Part shown: in pieces, positions 1-7,854 of the stretch
Numbering within the stretch: the stretch's first letter is position 1
Layout: each line of letters starts with the position of its first letter
NCBI RefSeq assembly: GCF_000429165.1
Contig: NZ_AUBI01000021.1
Coordinates: 15,802 to 48,370, forward strand
Reading direction: 5' to 3'
Length of the DNA: 32,569 nt
Origin: Acetobacter nitrogenifigens DSM 23921 = NBRC 105050
GTDB lineage: Bacteria; Pseudomonadota; Alphaproteobacteria; Acetobacterales; Acetobacteraceae
Notes under the pieces: generated by a model
The model's database searches: none
The model's input: the letters and a program-made list of their open reading frames with translations, nothing else
Told to the model about the DNA's origin: nothing
Translations under genes and position numbers: made by a program

Positions 1-2
1 AC

Positions 3-314
3 GCCTATGACGACGCGCATATGCGCGAAAAGCGCGTCGAGCGTCTGCTCGGCGGGCGCTCCATCTCGGCCGCGCCCCCCGCGCGCACCGTGCGCATGCT
101 CGGACGCTACCGCATGCTCGAGGCCAGCGATGAAACCTGCGTCCTGCGCTGCGCCATGACCCTCACGGAACTCCGCCAGCACAGGCTGCGCGAATACGCC
201 GCAAACATCACCTACACACTCATAAAAACAAACACAGGCCTCAAAATACAAAACAAAATCATAAAACTCCTCAACTCAACAGAAAACCTCACAGCAATCA
301 GCTATATACTATGA
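3..314 (+). CDS. C-terminal part of an unidentified protein, cut by the window edge
   Basis: An open frame runs from the first bases of the window to a TGA at 312-314. The start probably lies outside, although an ATG exists at 21. The first ~65 codons are GC-rich and Arg/Ala/Leu-rich. The last ~35 codons are almost free of G on this strand and encode Asn/Lys/Ile/Thr-rich sequence ending in SYIL. I do not recognise the family. The abrupt change of base use near base 195 suggests that a GC-rich gene was joined to unrelated DNA, so the tail may not be the native C-terminus. It could also be non-coding. Confidence 0.35.
   Translation, partial: AYDDAHMREKRVERLLGGRSISAAPPARTVRMLGRYRMLEASDETCVLRCAMTLTELRQHRLREYAANITYTLIKTNTGLKIQNKIIKLLNSTENLTAISYIL
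195..305 (+). other. A/C-rich, G-poor segment
   Basis: About 110 bases contain only a handful of G residues, while A and C dominate. It sits at the 3' end of the first reading frame and before the GMC gene. A C-over-G transcript segment of this kind is what Rho utilisation sites look like, so it could terminate the upstream transcript. It could equally be a fragment of foreign DNA. No hairpin with a T-run is visible. Confidence 0.4.
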
Positions 315-365
315 AGTAGTGGCGCGCCCGCTCCCTTCTGAAGAAACACGAGTATAGAAACCAAG

Positions 366-2045
366 ATGCAAGATACCCAGTATGACGCAGTAGTAGTCGG
401 ATCAGGGGCCGCTGGTTGCTTCGCCGTCAAAGAATTGACGGAACAGGGCTTACGGGTCCTGCTTCTCGAGGCCGGACCCGATATCTCGGCTGCAGATTTT
501 CCGCCCAGACCCGACAGGCCAGAAAAACGAGGCATTCATCTCTGGCCGCGCATCAAGGCCACGCTATTGGGCCAACACATTCAGGCGCGACTGGTTTTCT
601 TTAACCGGCGTTTTAAGCATTTTTTTGTCAATGACCGCGACAACCCGTATTTTACTCCGAAAGGCACCCCCTTTCTCTGGATCAGAGGCAGACAGATCGG
701 TGGCCGCCTTCACACATTCGGACGTGTGCTGTTGCGCTGGTCCGACCTCGATTTTAAAGGAAAATCACTCGATGGGCAGGGCGAAGACTGGCCTATTTCA
801 TATGCCGACATCGCCCCCTATTATGACGAAATTGAAGAATACCTTGAAGTCCGTGGAAATCGAGACCACGTAGCATCACTACCCGACGGCAACTATGCAG
901 CCCCGGTCGCCCTGGTCCCTCCGGAACAAACTTTCAAAAAGAAAGTGGAGCAACTGTGGCCGGGGCGCCATGTCGTAAGCTGGCGCTATATGCCACCTTT
1001 TTCAAAGCGCATTCCAAAACCGCTTCTCGACGCCAAAGCGACAGGGCGGCTGACATACAAGGCGAACACCATAGCGGCCCGCATTTCCTGCGATCAAAGC
1101 GGACGGAAAGCCACGTCTATCGAATGTATAGACACGCACACGAAGCAGCGCCTGAACGTAGAAGGGAAAATTTTTATTATATGCGGTTCTCCTATAGAAA
1201 CAGTAAGACTTCTTTTAAATTCAAAAAGTGAACGATACCCGAATGGAATCGGCAACACAAATGATACGCTGGGTCGATATTTCATGGACCAGTGTCCAAG
1301 TATCATTTACGCAAATGTTTCATTTTCAAAAGGACATTTTAAGGACAAAACTGGCGTTGAAGACAGCGTCTACCCCCCGTCCAGCGGCTTCTATATTCCC
1401 CGTTACGAGAACACCGCTGATGGCTTAAACCGTTCCTTTTATCGCGGCTACACATTTCAGGGGATGCTTGGACGCATTCCCGTCGACGAAAATGAAAATT
1501 CAAAATTCGTCGCCATGGGGTTCGGTGAAATGCTGCCTTATCCCGACAATCGCATCACGGTCGACGAACGCCGCACTGATCGGTGGGGCATTCCCACGCC
1601 AATAGTGTGCTGCAAATTGCACAAAAACGAAAAGGCGCTTCTTGAGGAACAACAAAACAGCATAGTAAACATGATAGAGCAGACTGGTGGTTCCGTTGAG
1701 TTCTGCGGATCCCCGGTTAGTTTCGTTGAGAAGGGCCAGGGAGCCTTTCCGGATTCCAGCTTTGTTGGTCGTTTTATTTTTCGGCGTAGCTTTCACATGA
1801 GCATGACAATGGGAGCCGCGATCCATGAAAGCGGCGGCGCTCGGATGGGAAATGACCCCAAGACCTCTTACCTTGACGCCTATAATCGCTGCTGGGAGGT
1901 ACCAAATCTACTGGTGACCGATGCATCGTCGTTTCCCTCCAGCGGCGCAGTAGGGACCACGTTAACGGTTATGGCTTTGACGGTAAGGGCATGCCGTCAG
2001 GCTGGACAAAAAACAAGTGAAGTCAGAAAAGAGCCAAAGCAATGA
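366..2045 (+). CDS. GMC-family FAD-dependent oxidoreductase, glucoside 3-dehydrogenase-like large subunit
   Basis: Predicted flavoprotein of 559 residues, oxidising a sugar or alcohol hydroxyl with FAD. The N-terminus carries the dinucleotide fold GSGAAG at 12-17 with the acidic strand-end residue E35. A mid region with RWSDLDF and DWPISYADIAPYYD is typical of the glucoside-3-dehydrogenase/gluconate-2-dehydrogenase branch. The C-terminal GMC domain has the HESGGARMG motif with putative catalytic H487, followed by TDASSFPSSG. Where relatives usually read NPTLT, this protein reads GTTLT, so the second catalytic residue is Gly530. No secretion signal is seen; in related complexes the small subunit carries it, and no small subunit is present here. 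The stop overlaps the next gene's start by 4 bp, indicating translational coupling. The SD upstream of the ATG is weak. Substrate unknown. Confidence 0.85.
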   Translation: MQDTQYDAVVVGSGAAGCFAVKELTEQGLRVLLLEAGPDISAADFPPRPDRPEKRGIHLWPRIKATLLGQHIQARLVFFNRRFKHFFVNDRDNPYFTPKGTPFLWIRGRQIGGRLHTFGRVLLRWSDLDFKGKSLDGQGEDWPISYADIAPYYDEIEEYLEVRGNRDHVASLPDGNYAAPVALVPPEQTFKKKVEQLWPGRHVVSWRYMPPFSKRIPKPLLDAKATGRLTYKANTIAARISCDQSGRKATSIECIDTHTKQRLNVEGKIFIICGSPIETVRLLLNSKSERYPNGIGNTNDTLGRYFMDQCPSIIYANVSFSKGHFKDKTGVEDSVYPPSSGFYIPRYENTADGLNRSFYRGYTFQGMLGRIPVDENENSKFVAMGFGEMLPYPDNRITVDERRTDRWGIPTPIVCCKLHKNEKALLEEQQNSIVNMIEQTGGSVEFCGSPVSFVEKGQGAFPDSSFVGRFIFRRSFHMSMTMGAAIHESGGARMGNDPKTSYLDAYNRCWEVPNLLVTDASSFPSSGAVGTTLTVMALTVRACRQAGQKTSEVRKEPKQ

Positions 2046-3112
2046 AGATGGAGAATATTTTACAAACCATCATTTCGAGGCGCGCTACTCTTCAGTCAAG
2101 TATAGCCGCTACAATGGCAGCAATCTCTTATCCCAAACGTTCTCTCTGCGCACCATCTGTACGAAGCAGAGTCATAGTTGACAACGATTTTTGCGGAGAC
2201 CCTGATGGTTTATTTCAGCTCGCCCATCAAATTCTTTCTCCCTCTTGCCATATAAGCACTATAATTGGGTCCCATCTTCATAAAGGAGAAAATTGGTCGT
2301 CAGACAGAGGCCCGCGCAATCAAGCGACAGAGTCAGTACGTCGGGCACGCGACCTGATCGGGATAATAGATTCTAACCTAAAGATTCCCCTACACGAAGG
2401 GAGCGCAGGGCCGCTCGCGTGTGGTGCGAAGATTACACCGAACGGTGCCACAAGAGCAATTATTGACGAGGCTATGCGAGCCGACGTCCCAGACATCCCA
2501 CTTTATTACGCCGCGGGCGCCAGCTTGACCGAACTCGCAAAAGCAATCATTCTTGAACCTCGAATTGCGACTAGAATGACTCTAGTCTGGATTGGTGGAA
2601 ACGAATATCCGTCAGAGCACTTCGAACAACCAACCGCCTCCAAACCTGAATACAACATGACAATAGATCTCGATTCTTGCCGTTATATATTCAATAATTG
2701 CAATATCCCAATATGGCAAGTGCCGCGCAACACCTATCGACGCATGTTAATAAGTTACTCGGAACTCTGTAATATTGGCAGAACGTGTGGTACTTTGGGG
2801 AAGTTTTTACTACAAAGTATCAACGATGTAGCTGATTTGGCGGTGCGGACGGGAAAATTGAAAAACGGCATTGGAGAAACATATATATTAGGTGACAGTC
2901 CCTTAGTTACTCTTACTGCGTTGCAGTCGTCCTTTGACCCAGACACATCATCAAGTAATTTCGCAATAAAAAGAGCACCAAAAATAGATAGTTGCGGTAA
3001 TTATACACACAATGAAGAAGGGCGTGCAATACGAATATACAGCGAAATCGATTCCCGTCTTACTTTCGAAGACATGAAGACAAAATTTTTCTCTCATGCG
3101 AAATATCTGTAA
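2042..3112 (+). CDS. Nucleoside hydrolase-like protein with Tat-like signal
   Basis: Protein of 356 residues related to the inosine-uridine nucleoside hydrolase family, which cleaves N-glycosidic bonds using a Ca2+ held by an N-terminal Asp cluster. Residues 44-55 read VIVDNDFCGDPD. This keeps D47, D49 and D53 of the usual DxDxGxDD pattern but has Pro54 where the second adjacent Asp normally sits. A later GDSPLV segment matches the C-terminal metal-binding region, with Gly in place of the usual His. The N-terminus holds SRRATL followed by an Ala/Ile-rich stretch, a plausible twin-arginine signal, suggesting periplasmic location. The ATG overlaps the GMC stop. Codon use is AT-rich with many ATA and AAT codons, unlike most of the window, a sign of transfer. 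Substrate could be a nucleoside or another glycoside. Confidence 0.75.
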   Translation: MKMENILQTIISRRATLQSSIAATMAAISYPKRSLCAPSVRSRVIVDNDFCGDPDGLFQLAHQILSPSCHISTIIGSHLHKGENWSSDRGPRNQATESVRRARDLIGIIDSNLKIPLHEGSAGPLACGAKITPNGATRAIIDEAMRADVPDIPLYYAAGASLTELAKAIILEPRIATRMTLVWIGGNEYPSEHFEQPTASKPEYNMTIDLDSCRYIFNNCNIPIWQVPRNTYRRMLISYSELCNIGRTCGTLGKFLLQSINDVADLAVRTGKLKNGIGETYILGDSPLVTLTALQSSFDPDTSSSNFAIKRAPKIDSCGNYTHNEEGRAIRIYSEIDSRLTFEDMKTKFFSHAKYL

Positions 3113-3168
3113 AATTTATATAAATGTGAATTGAATGGATCCAATTGCGGGCTTTGGTGGTTTTGCGC

Positions 3169-3235
3169 GGTGGCTTTCTCTATGCGCTTTCTGCGGAACA
3201 ATGCGCATAGTACTCCTGCTTTTTCGCGAGCCACC
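3169..3235. repeat. Nested inverted repeat downstream of the nucleoside hydrolase gene
   Basis: Outer arms GGTGGCT (3169-3175) and AGCCACC (3229-3235) enclose perfect inner arms CTATGCGC (3180-3187) and GCGCATAG (3203-3210). The structure lies 57 bp after the stop codon. It could fold into a long hairpin acting as a terminator or mRNA stabiliser, or be the remnant of a mobile-element end. There is a short T-run (3220-3224) between the inner and outer right arms. Confidence 0.5.
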
Positions 3236-3349
3236 CAAGGCAGGGGAGGCGGCACATACTGTAGACGATATTGGCTAATCCAGTCCTCATGGCAGCTTTA
3301 ACCACGCATCCGGGTCGGACAACCAGACCTGCCTGTGATTTCTGATTAT

Positions 3350-3745
3350 CGAAGAGACTTGGGGGATTCGAAAAACCTCCGGCTCTGAACTATTGGCTGT
3401 GATTCCATTCCCGGTATGATGCCGGGTGGATGGATGATGGAATAACCCGGTTTCTTTGATGTTGAAGAGCGGCTTGCACGATTGAGCGGTCTTGGCGATC
3501 AATTCGAAGCATTTTCCTGGACTTTGGATTTTGAGGCGTTTCGCCGTGATCTGGACAAGACACAGGCTTATTCAGACCGCAGCGAGGGCGAACAGCCGGT
3601 GTTTACGTTCAAGACCCCGATGATCCGGAGGCTCTGTCACATTAGCTGCAGCGCGTGTAAGACAGGCGTGACGAGCAAGGTCTCCCTGCGTTTCCACCTG
3701 ATCGGCAGCATTAGGGGCGGGGTGAGCACCAAGCTGTACCCTTAG
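3350..3745 (+). mobile_element. Remnant of an IS5-family insertion sequence
   Basis: The stretch contains the start of an IS5-type transposase frame (see the pseudogene entry) and an upstream leader beginning near GAGACTTGGGGGATT, which could be a terminal repeat. There is room for only about a quarter of a normal transposase gene, so the element is deleted. The part after about 3630 carries IGSIRGGVSTKL-like coding, resembling the IGRTRGGLxTKLHA segment of a different IS5 subgroup. Either two elements have merged or one has been internally deleted. No matching right-hand terminal repeat was found. Confidence 0.5.
3430..3745 (+). pseudogene. Truncated, frameshifted IS5-family transposase
   Basis: From ATG 3430 the frame encodes MDDGI. 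It then continues in the other frame, after an apparent 1-nt insertion in the A/C run near 3441-3448, as PGFFDVEERLARLSGLGDQ and onward through FEAFRRDLDKTQAYSD. This is the characteristic N-terminus of alphaproteobacterial IS5-type transposases (SGLGDQLEAFSRTVDFE, DLEKALAYSDGSKGG). After about 75 codons similarity to that subgroup ends. The final residues before the TAG resemble a central motif of another IS5 subgroup. The DDE catalytic core is missing, so it is inactive. Confidence 0.6.
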
Positions 3746-3823
3746 AGTATGCTCCACCAGAACAAGTATGAATAGTGCGCATGGCAAGTGGGGAAGTATT
3801 AATCGTGGGAGCAAAACCCTCGA

Positions 3824-4789
3824 CTACCCGCCTGTATGCGTCGATGAAGACGTCGGGCCTGAGCGAAGCATAGGGCCTCCTTTTCCGCCTTGTCGACGTC
3901 CATACTCGCGGGGCGAACAACGCATCACACGTTTGAACGCTGCGCCAAAAGATTTTTCGGAGTCGTAGCCAACCGCCGATCCAATCTCAGCAAGCGAGCA
4001 GCGTGATGAAACCAGGTGGTCAGCCGCCTGCATCATTCGCCAATGCGTCAGATACGCTATCGGCGAGAGGCCGACTGTCCCCTTGAACGTCACGGCAAAG
4101 GCGGTGCGTGACATTCCTGCGACCCTGGCGAGTGTCTGAAGTGTCCATCGTTCGCCGGGCGTCGCATGCATTGCCGCCATCGCCGCACACAAACGCTTGT
4201 CGGCAAGCGCGAAGAGCCATCCAGGGTTCTCCGCCTTCCTGCCGGATAGATAAAACCTCAGCGCCTGAACCAGAACGATGGTCGCCAATTGTTGGGCGAC
4301 AATAAAATCACCGGGTTGGCCCTCCGCAAGTTCCTGCCTCATGCGCTCGACGCACCAGCGCAAGGTCGCGCTGCCCAGCTGATCACGAACATGTAGCAGC
4401 GGCGGAAGAACCTGCAGGAGCAAATCCGCCTGTCCTTCCGCTAAAGTGAAATGCCCACCGATGCTCAAATAATCTCCTCCGCCGTTGTAGGAGAGAATGC
4501 GACCGCTGGGGTTAGGCGGCAAAACCTGACTCACATGGATAGGGTCCAGCGACAGATCGCTGGCAATGCTGAAGGGGAGCCCACGCGAGAGAAGGAAACA
4601 TTCGCCCGCATTCACCTGCACAGGCAGTTCCCCCTCGACCGACAGCCAGCAGGAGCCTGCCACCACGGCATGGAACTTGATTCCCTCATGTGGTCCGAAG
4701 CGGATCGCCCAGTCCCCCGCAGCGTCAAATCCACCCGACACGTAACTGCGCAACTTCAGGAGGGACAGCACCTCCGATAGTGGATCCAC
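3824..4789 (-). CDS. AraC-family transcriptional regulator with N-terminal cupin domain
   Basis: About 321 residues. The N-terminal ~190 residues match the cupin effector domain of AraC regulators (FGPHEGIKFHAVVAGSCWL, NAGECFLLSRG). The C-terminal ~100 residues form the double helix-turn-helix: WTLQTLARVAGMSRTAF for the first and CSLAEIGSAVGYDSEKSF for the second, ending with SPREYGRR. I chose the GTG at 4789 (MDPLSEVL, the usual family start) because GGGAG lies six bases upstream; the TTG two codons earlier is too close to that SD. It is divergent from the SDR gene at 4893 and probably controls it; regulators of this type are commonly found beside a single oxidoreductase. The effector is unknown. 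Confidence 0.85.
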   Translation of the reverse strand: MDPLSEVLSLLKLRSYVSGGFDAAGDWAIRFGPHEGIKFHAVVAGSCWLSVEGELPVQVNAGECFLLSRGLPFSIASDLSLDPIHVSQVLPPNPSGRILSYNGGGDYLSIGGHFTLAEGQADLLLQVLPPLLHVRDQLGSATLRWCVERMRQELAEGQPGDFIVAQQLATIVLVQALRFYLSGRKAENPGWLFALADKRLCAAMAAMHATPGERWTLQTLARVAGMSRTAFAVTFKGTVGLSPIAYLTHWRMMQAADHLVSSRCSLAEIGSAVGYDSEKSFGAAFKRVMRCSPREYGRRQGGKGGPMLRSGPTSSSTHTGG

Positions 4790-4846
4790 GTGCAACTCCC
4801 GAACGATCGCTACCTACACACGAATACTAAGGCATGGTTCGTTCTA

Positions 4847-4867
4847 CCTCAACGCCATAAGTTGAGG
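4847..4867. promoter_or_regulatory. Inverted repeat in the AraC/SDR divergent promoter region
   Basis: Perfect 7-bp arms CCTCAAC (4847-4853) and GTTGAGG (4861-4867) are separated by 7 bp. They lie 26 bp before the SDR start codon in the 103-bp divergent gap. It may be a regulator binding site or a leader hairpin. Its position next to an AraC gene favours an operator, but AraC proteins usually bind direct repeats, so other readings remain open. Confidence 0.4.
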
Positions 4868-4892
4868 GCTCAATAGAGATGGGAGACGCGGT

Positions 4893-5879
4893 ATGCGCGT
4901 GTTTGTCACTGGCGCTACTGGCTTCATCGGATCCGCCGTCGTCCGCGAGTTGCTCCGCAGTGGGCACGAGGTCACCGGGCTTGTCCGTTCGGCGGCGGCG
5001 GCGGCAAAGCTGGAGGCCGCCGGAGCCAAACCTCTACCTGGCGGGATCGAAGATCTCGAATGTCTGGCCAAGGCGGCAAGTCAGGCAGATGGCGTGATTC
5101 ATACCGCGTTCTTTCATTCTTTCTCCCAGGCTCGTCCTGGAACGCGCCTGAGTGTCCTTTTCGGCGGCAGCCCGACCAATATTGTCACACGGTTCATGAA
5201 CGCCGCAGTGGAGGCGGACCGCCGCGCCATCGAGACGCTCGGTCAGGCGTTACTCAGAAACGACCGTCGGTTGGTCATCGCATTTCCAACAATGGCCATG
5301 GCGCAAGGACGGATGGCGGTCGAAACCGACACCGCCAATCCTGGCGCAGTCGGCGGCCTGCGAGCGCGATGCGAAGCCGCCGCGCTGGAACTCGCCGCGC
5401 GAAATGTCCGGACGACTATCGTTCGACTACCGCCCTCGGTACACGACCAGACCAGACAGGGTCTGGTCACCCAGTTGATCGCAATTGCGCGCAAGAAGCA
5501 GATTTCCGCGTGTGTCGGGGGTGGAGCAAACCGCTGGGCGGCGGTCCACCGACTTGATGCGGCGCACCTGTTCCACCTTGCGCTGGAGCAAGGTGAAGCT
5601 GGCAGACGCTACCATGCGGTCGCCGAAAACGGCATTCCATTTCGTGACATCGCCGAAGCGATCGGACGCCATCTCTCGGTCCCTGTGAGACAGATATCAC
5701 GTAAGGATGCGTCGAAGCATTTCGGGTGGCTCGCGCCTTTTGTGGCCGCAGACAATCCGGTGTCGAACGTGGCCACCCAGAGTTTATTGAACTGGCGACC
5801 AAGCCACCCGACGCTGATGGAAGATCTCGACGCCATGCCTCCCGGCGTCACAGCAGGATCCCGTCCGCCACCGAACTGA
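4893..5879 (+). CDS. Atypical SDR-family NAD(P)-binding oxidoreductase
   Basis: Protein of 328 residues with the extended/atypical SDR fold. The nucleotide-binding motif is TGATGFIG at residues 6-13. Other family landmarks are VRLPPSVH near residue 180 and a NRWAAVHRLDAAHLF segment near 215 that matches the substrate-domain hinge of the NAD-dependent epimerase/dehydratase family. The usual YxxxK active site is not visible; at its place is LRARCEAAALE, as in a subgroup of these proteins. The start is supported by GGGAGA a few bases upstream. It pairs divergently with the AraC regulator and is followed 107 bp later by a secreted hydrolase gene. Substrate unknown; a small carbonyl or alcohol is likely. 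Confidence 0.85.
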   Translation: MRVFVTGATGFIGSAVVRELLRSGHEVTGLVRSAAAAAKLEAAGAKPLPGGIEDLECLAKAASQADGVIHTAFFHSFSQARPGTRLSVLFGGSPTNIVTRFMNAAVEADRRAIETLGQALLRNDRRLVIAFPTMAMAQGRMAVETDTANPGAVGGLRARCEAAALELAARNVRTTIVRLPPSVHDQTRQGLVTQLIAIARKKQISACVGGGANRWAAVHRLDAAHLFHLALEQGEAGRRYHAVAENGIPFRDIAEAIGRHLSVPVRQISRKDASKHFGWLAPFVAADNPVSNVATQSLLNWRPSHPTLMEDLDAMPPGVTAGSRPPPN

Positions 5880-5986
5880 AAAAACCAGGCGCGTCACTAC
5901 ACCATCCGCATGGCCTCCGTCGTGCGCAACACGCCGCCGATACCGCATAACGGCACGAAAAAATTGTCGATAAGGAATTCCCTCCA

Positions 5987-7777
5987 ATGCGACTAACCAC
6001 TTTTCTCACCCTTGCTGTTACCCTCGCCTTGGCTGAACCGAGCATAGCGGAACCGGTGGCGTCCGGCGTTGCCGGCATGGCCTTCGATCATGATGTCCCT
6101 GTGATTATGACCGATGGTTTGCAGTTGCGGGTTAATATCTACCGACCGGAAAAATCGGGCCGCTATCCGGTCCTGATGCTGATGGGTCCTTACGGCAAGG
6201 ATACGAGCATGGCCGACGCACCGGCCTATAAAACCTCCTGGGCCAAGTTGATCGCGAAATACCCAGACCTTTGCAAGAAATCGTCCTGCCGCTATATCCG
6301 ATTCGAGGCGCCAGATCCGGAACGTTGGGTCGCTAACGGTTATATCGTCGTCCACGCCGATGTCCGTGGAGCCGGCGCGTCGCCTGGCGTGCTCGACCCC
6401 TTCTCCCCGCGTGAAACCGAAGACTATGCTACGCTGATCGCCTGGGCGGCGCACCAACCCTGGAGTTCCGGCAAAGTGGGGCTACTCGGAACGTCATTCC
6501 AAGCCATCAATCAGTATCAGGTCGCAGCTCTGCATCCGCAGGGCCTCGCCGCTATCCTGCCTTGGGAAGGCGCGTTCGACCAGTATCGCGAGATCGGCTA
6601 TTACGGCGGCCTCATCAACGTCGCCTGGGAGTATTGGTGGACCCATCAGGTCGTGCCCAACCAAAACGGCAACGCTGGTACGCCGTTGGTCGATTCCATT
6701 AGCGGCGGCAAGGACACAGGCGCGCCGCTTCCCCCTGACGCCTTGAAGCAGAATCGCATTGATCCGGTTGCATCTTTTGCGAAACACCCATTTGATGACG
6801 CTTACTATCAACAGCGCACTCCGAACGGCACGCAGATCGTCACCCCTATGCTTGCGATCGCCAACTGGACGGACTGGAGCACCGAGGGCTATCGCGCCGC
6901 CGCGAGCAAGCAAAAATGGCTCCGCATTCAAACCGGCGATCACCTGACGCCCTTCTATTCCGAAGAAGCGTTTGCTTTGCAGAAGCGCTTCTTCGATCAC
7001 TTTCTGAAGGGGGCGCCCAACGGCTGGGAAGAGGAACCTCGAGTTGCAGTCCAGGTCCGCCGCCCCGACGGCACGGCATGGCGCCCCGCTTCAGCATGGC
7101 CGTTACCCGGGACGCATCCGCAGCGCTGGTATCTGAACGCGGAGACAGGTTCGATGAGCACTGCTCCGGTATCAGTTGTGGCGAAAAGATCCTACCCCGG
7201 GTCTGGCGAAGGACTGACCTTTACCTCGGCCCCATTTGAACAGGAGACCGAGTTCACCGGCCCAATAGGCGCAAGACTATGGGTCAGCTCTTCGACCAAA
7301 GATATGGACATTTTCGCCGCTGTGCGGCTCATCGATCCGCAGGGCCGCGACGTCACTTTCATGGGGAACAGCGATCCAAACGTGCCGCTTGGCCTCGGCT
7401 ATCTTCGTGTCTCGCAGCGCGCGGAAGATCCTGCGAAATCTACCGAGTACGTTCCGTTTCATCCACACCTTGGTTCAGAACCGATGACGCCTGGAGAGTT
7501 TTACCCGACGGATGTTGAGTTTTCTGAGCCGACGAGCATCGTAATTCCCAAGGGATATCGTCTGGCCCTGACGATCCAGGGAAAAGATTTCGGCTACGGT
7601 CCCCACGCCAACATCGCTCACGCCAGAGATTACGACCTCCCAAACTCGGATAACTCCGGTCTCTTTTTCGCTGCGCACCCGAACCGCGATCCCGCCATCT
7701 ACGGGGGGACAGATACCCTGGCGACCGGCGGCGCTCAGGCGTCCTATCTTCTGCTTCCGCACGTCACCGCCCGTTAA
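5987..7777 (+). CDS. Secreted CocE/NonD-family (peptidase S15-like) serine hydrolase
   Basis: Protein of 596 residues. Residues 1-21 form a Sec signal peptide ending ...PSIA. The alpha/beta-hydrolase domain has nucleophile S170 in LLGTSF, candidate D296 (NWTDWS) and candidate H319 (GDHLTP). The C-terminal ~230 residues match the jelly-roll domain of X-Pro dipeptidyl-peptidases and cocaine esterase, with the conserved RLIDPQGRDV and IPKGYRLALTI segments. Length is normal for the family. Members hydrolyse esters or amides (cocaine esterase, glutaryl-7-ACA acylase, X-Pro peptidases), so the substrate cannot be read from sequence. A good SD (AAGGAA) precedes the ATG. It follows the SDR on the same strand, perhaps in the same transcript. 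Confidence 0.88.
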   Translation: MRLTTFLTLAVTLALAEPSIAEPVASGVAGMAFDHDVPVIMTDGLQLRVNIYRPEKSGRYPVLMLMGPYGKDTSMADAPAYKTSWAKLIAKYPDLCKKSSCRYIRFEAPDPERWVANGYIVVHADVRGAGASPGVLDPFSPRETEDYATLIAWAAHQPWSSGKVGLLGTSFQAINQYQVAALHPQGLAAILPWEGAFDQYREIGYYGGLINVAWEYWWTHQVVPNQNGNAGTPLVDSISGGKDTGAPLPPDALKQNRIDPVASFAKHPFDDAYYQQRTPNGTQIVTPMLAIANWTDWSTEGYRAAASKQKWLRIQTGDHLTPFYSEEAFALQKRFFDHFLKGAPNGWEEEPRVAVQVRRPDGTAWRPASAWPLPGTHPQRWYLNAETGSMSTAPVSVVAKRSYPGSGEGLTFTSAPFEQETEFTGPIGARLWVSSSTKDMDIFAAVRLIDPQGRDVTFMGNSDPNVPLGLGYLRVSQRAEDPAKSTEYVPFHPHLGSEPMTPGEFYPTDVEFSEPTSIVIPKGYRLALTIQGKDFGYGPHANIAHARDYDLPNSDNSGLFFAAHPNRDPAIYGGTDTLATGGAQASYLLLPHVTAR

Positions 7778-7854
7778 TAAGCGAGTATATTGCATGCGGA
7801 TGGTTCTAAAAACCGGCTGATTTCAAGAAGCTGGCCACGCTACCGCCAGTAACG

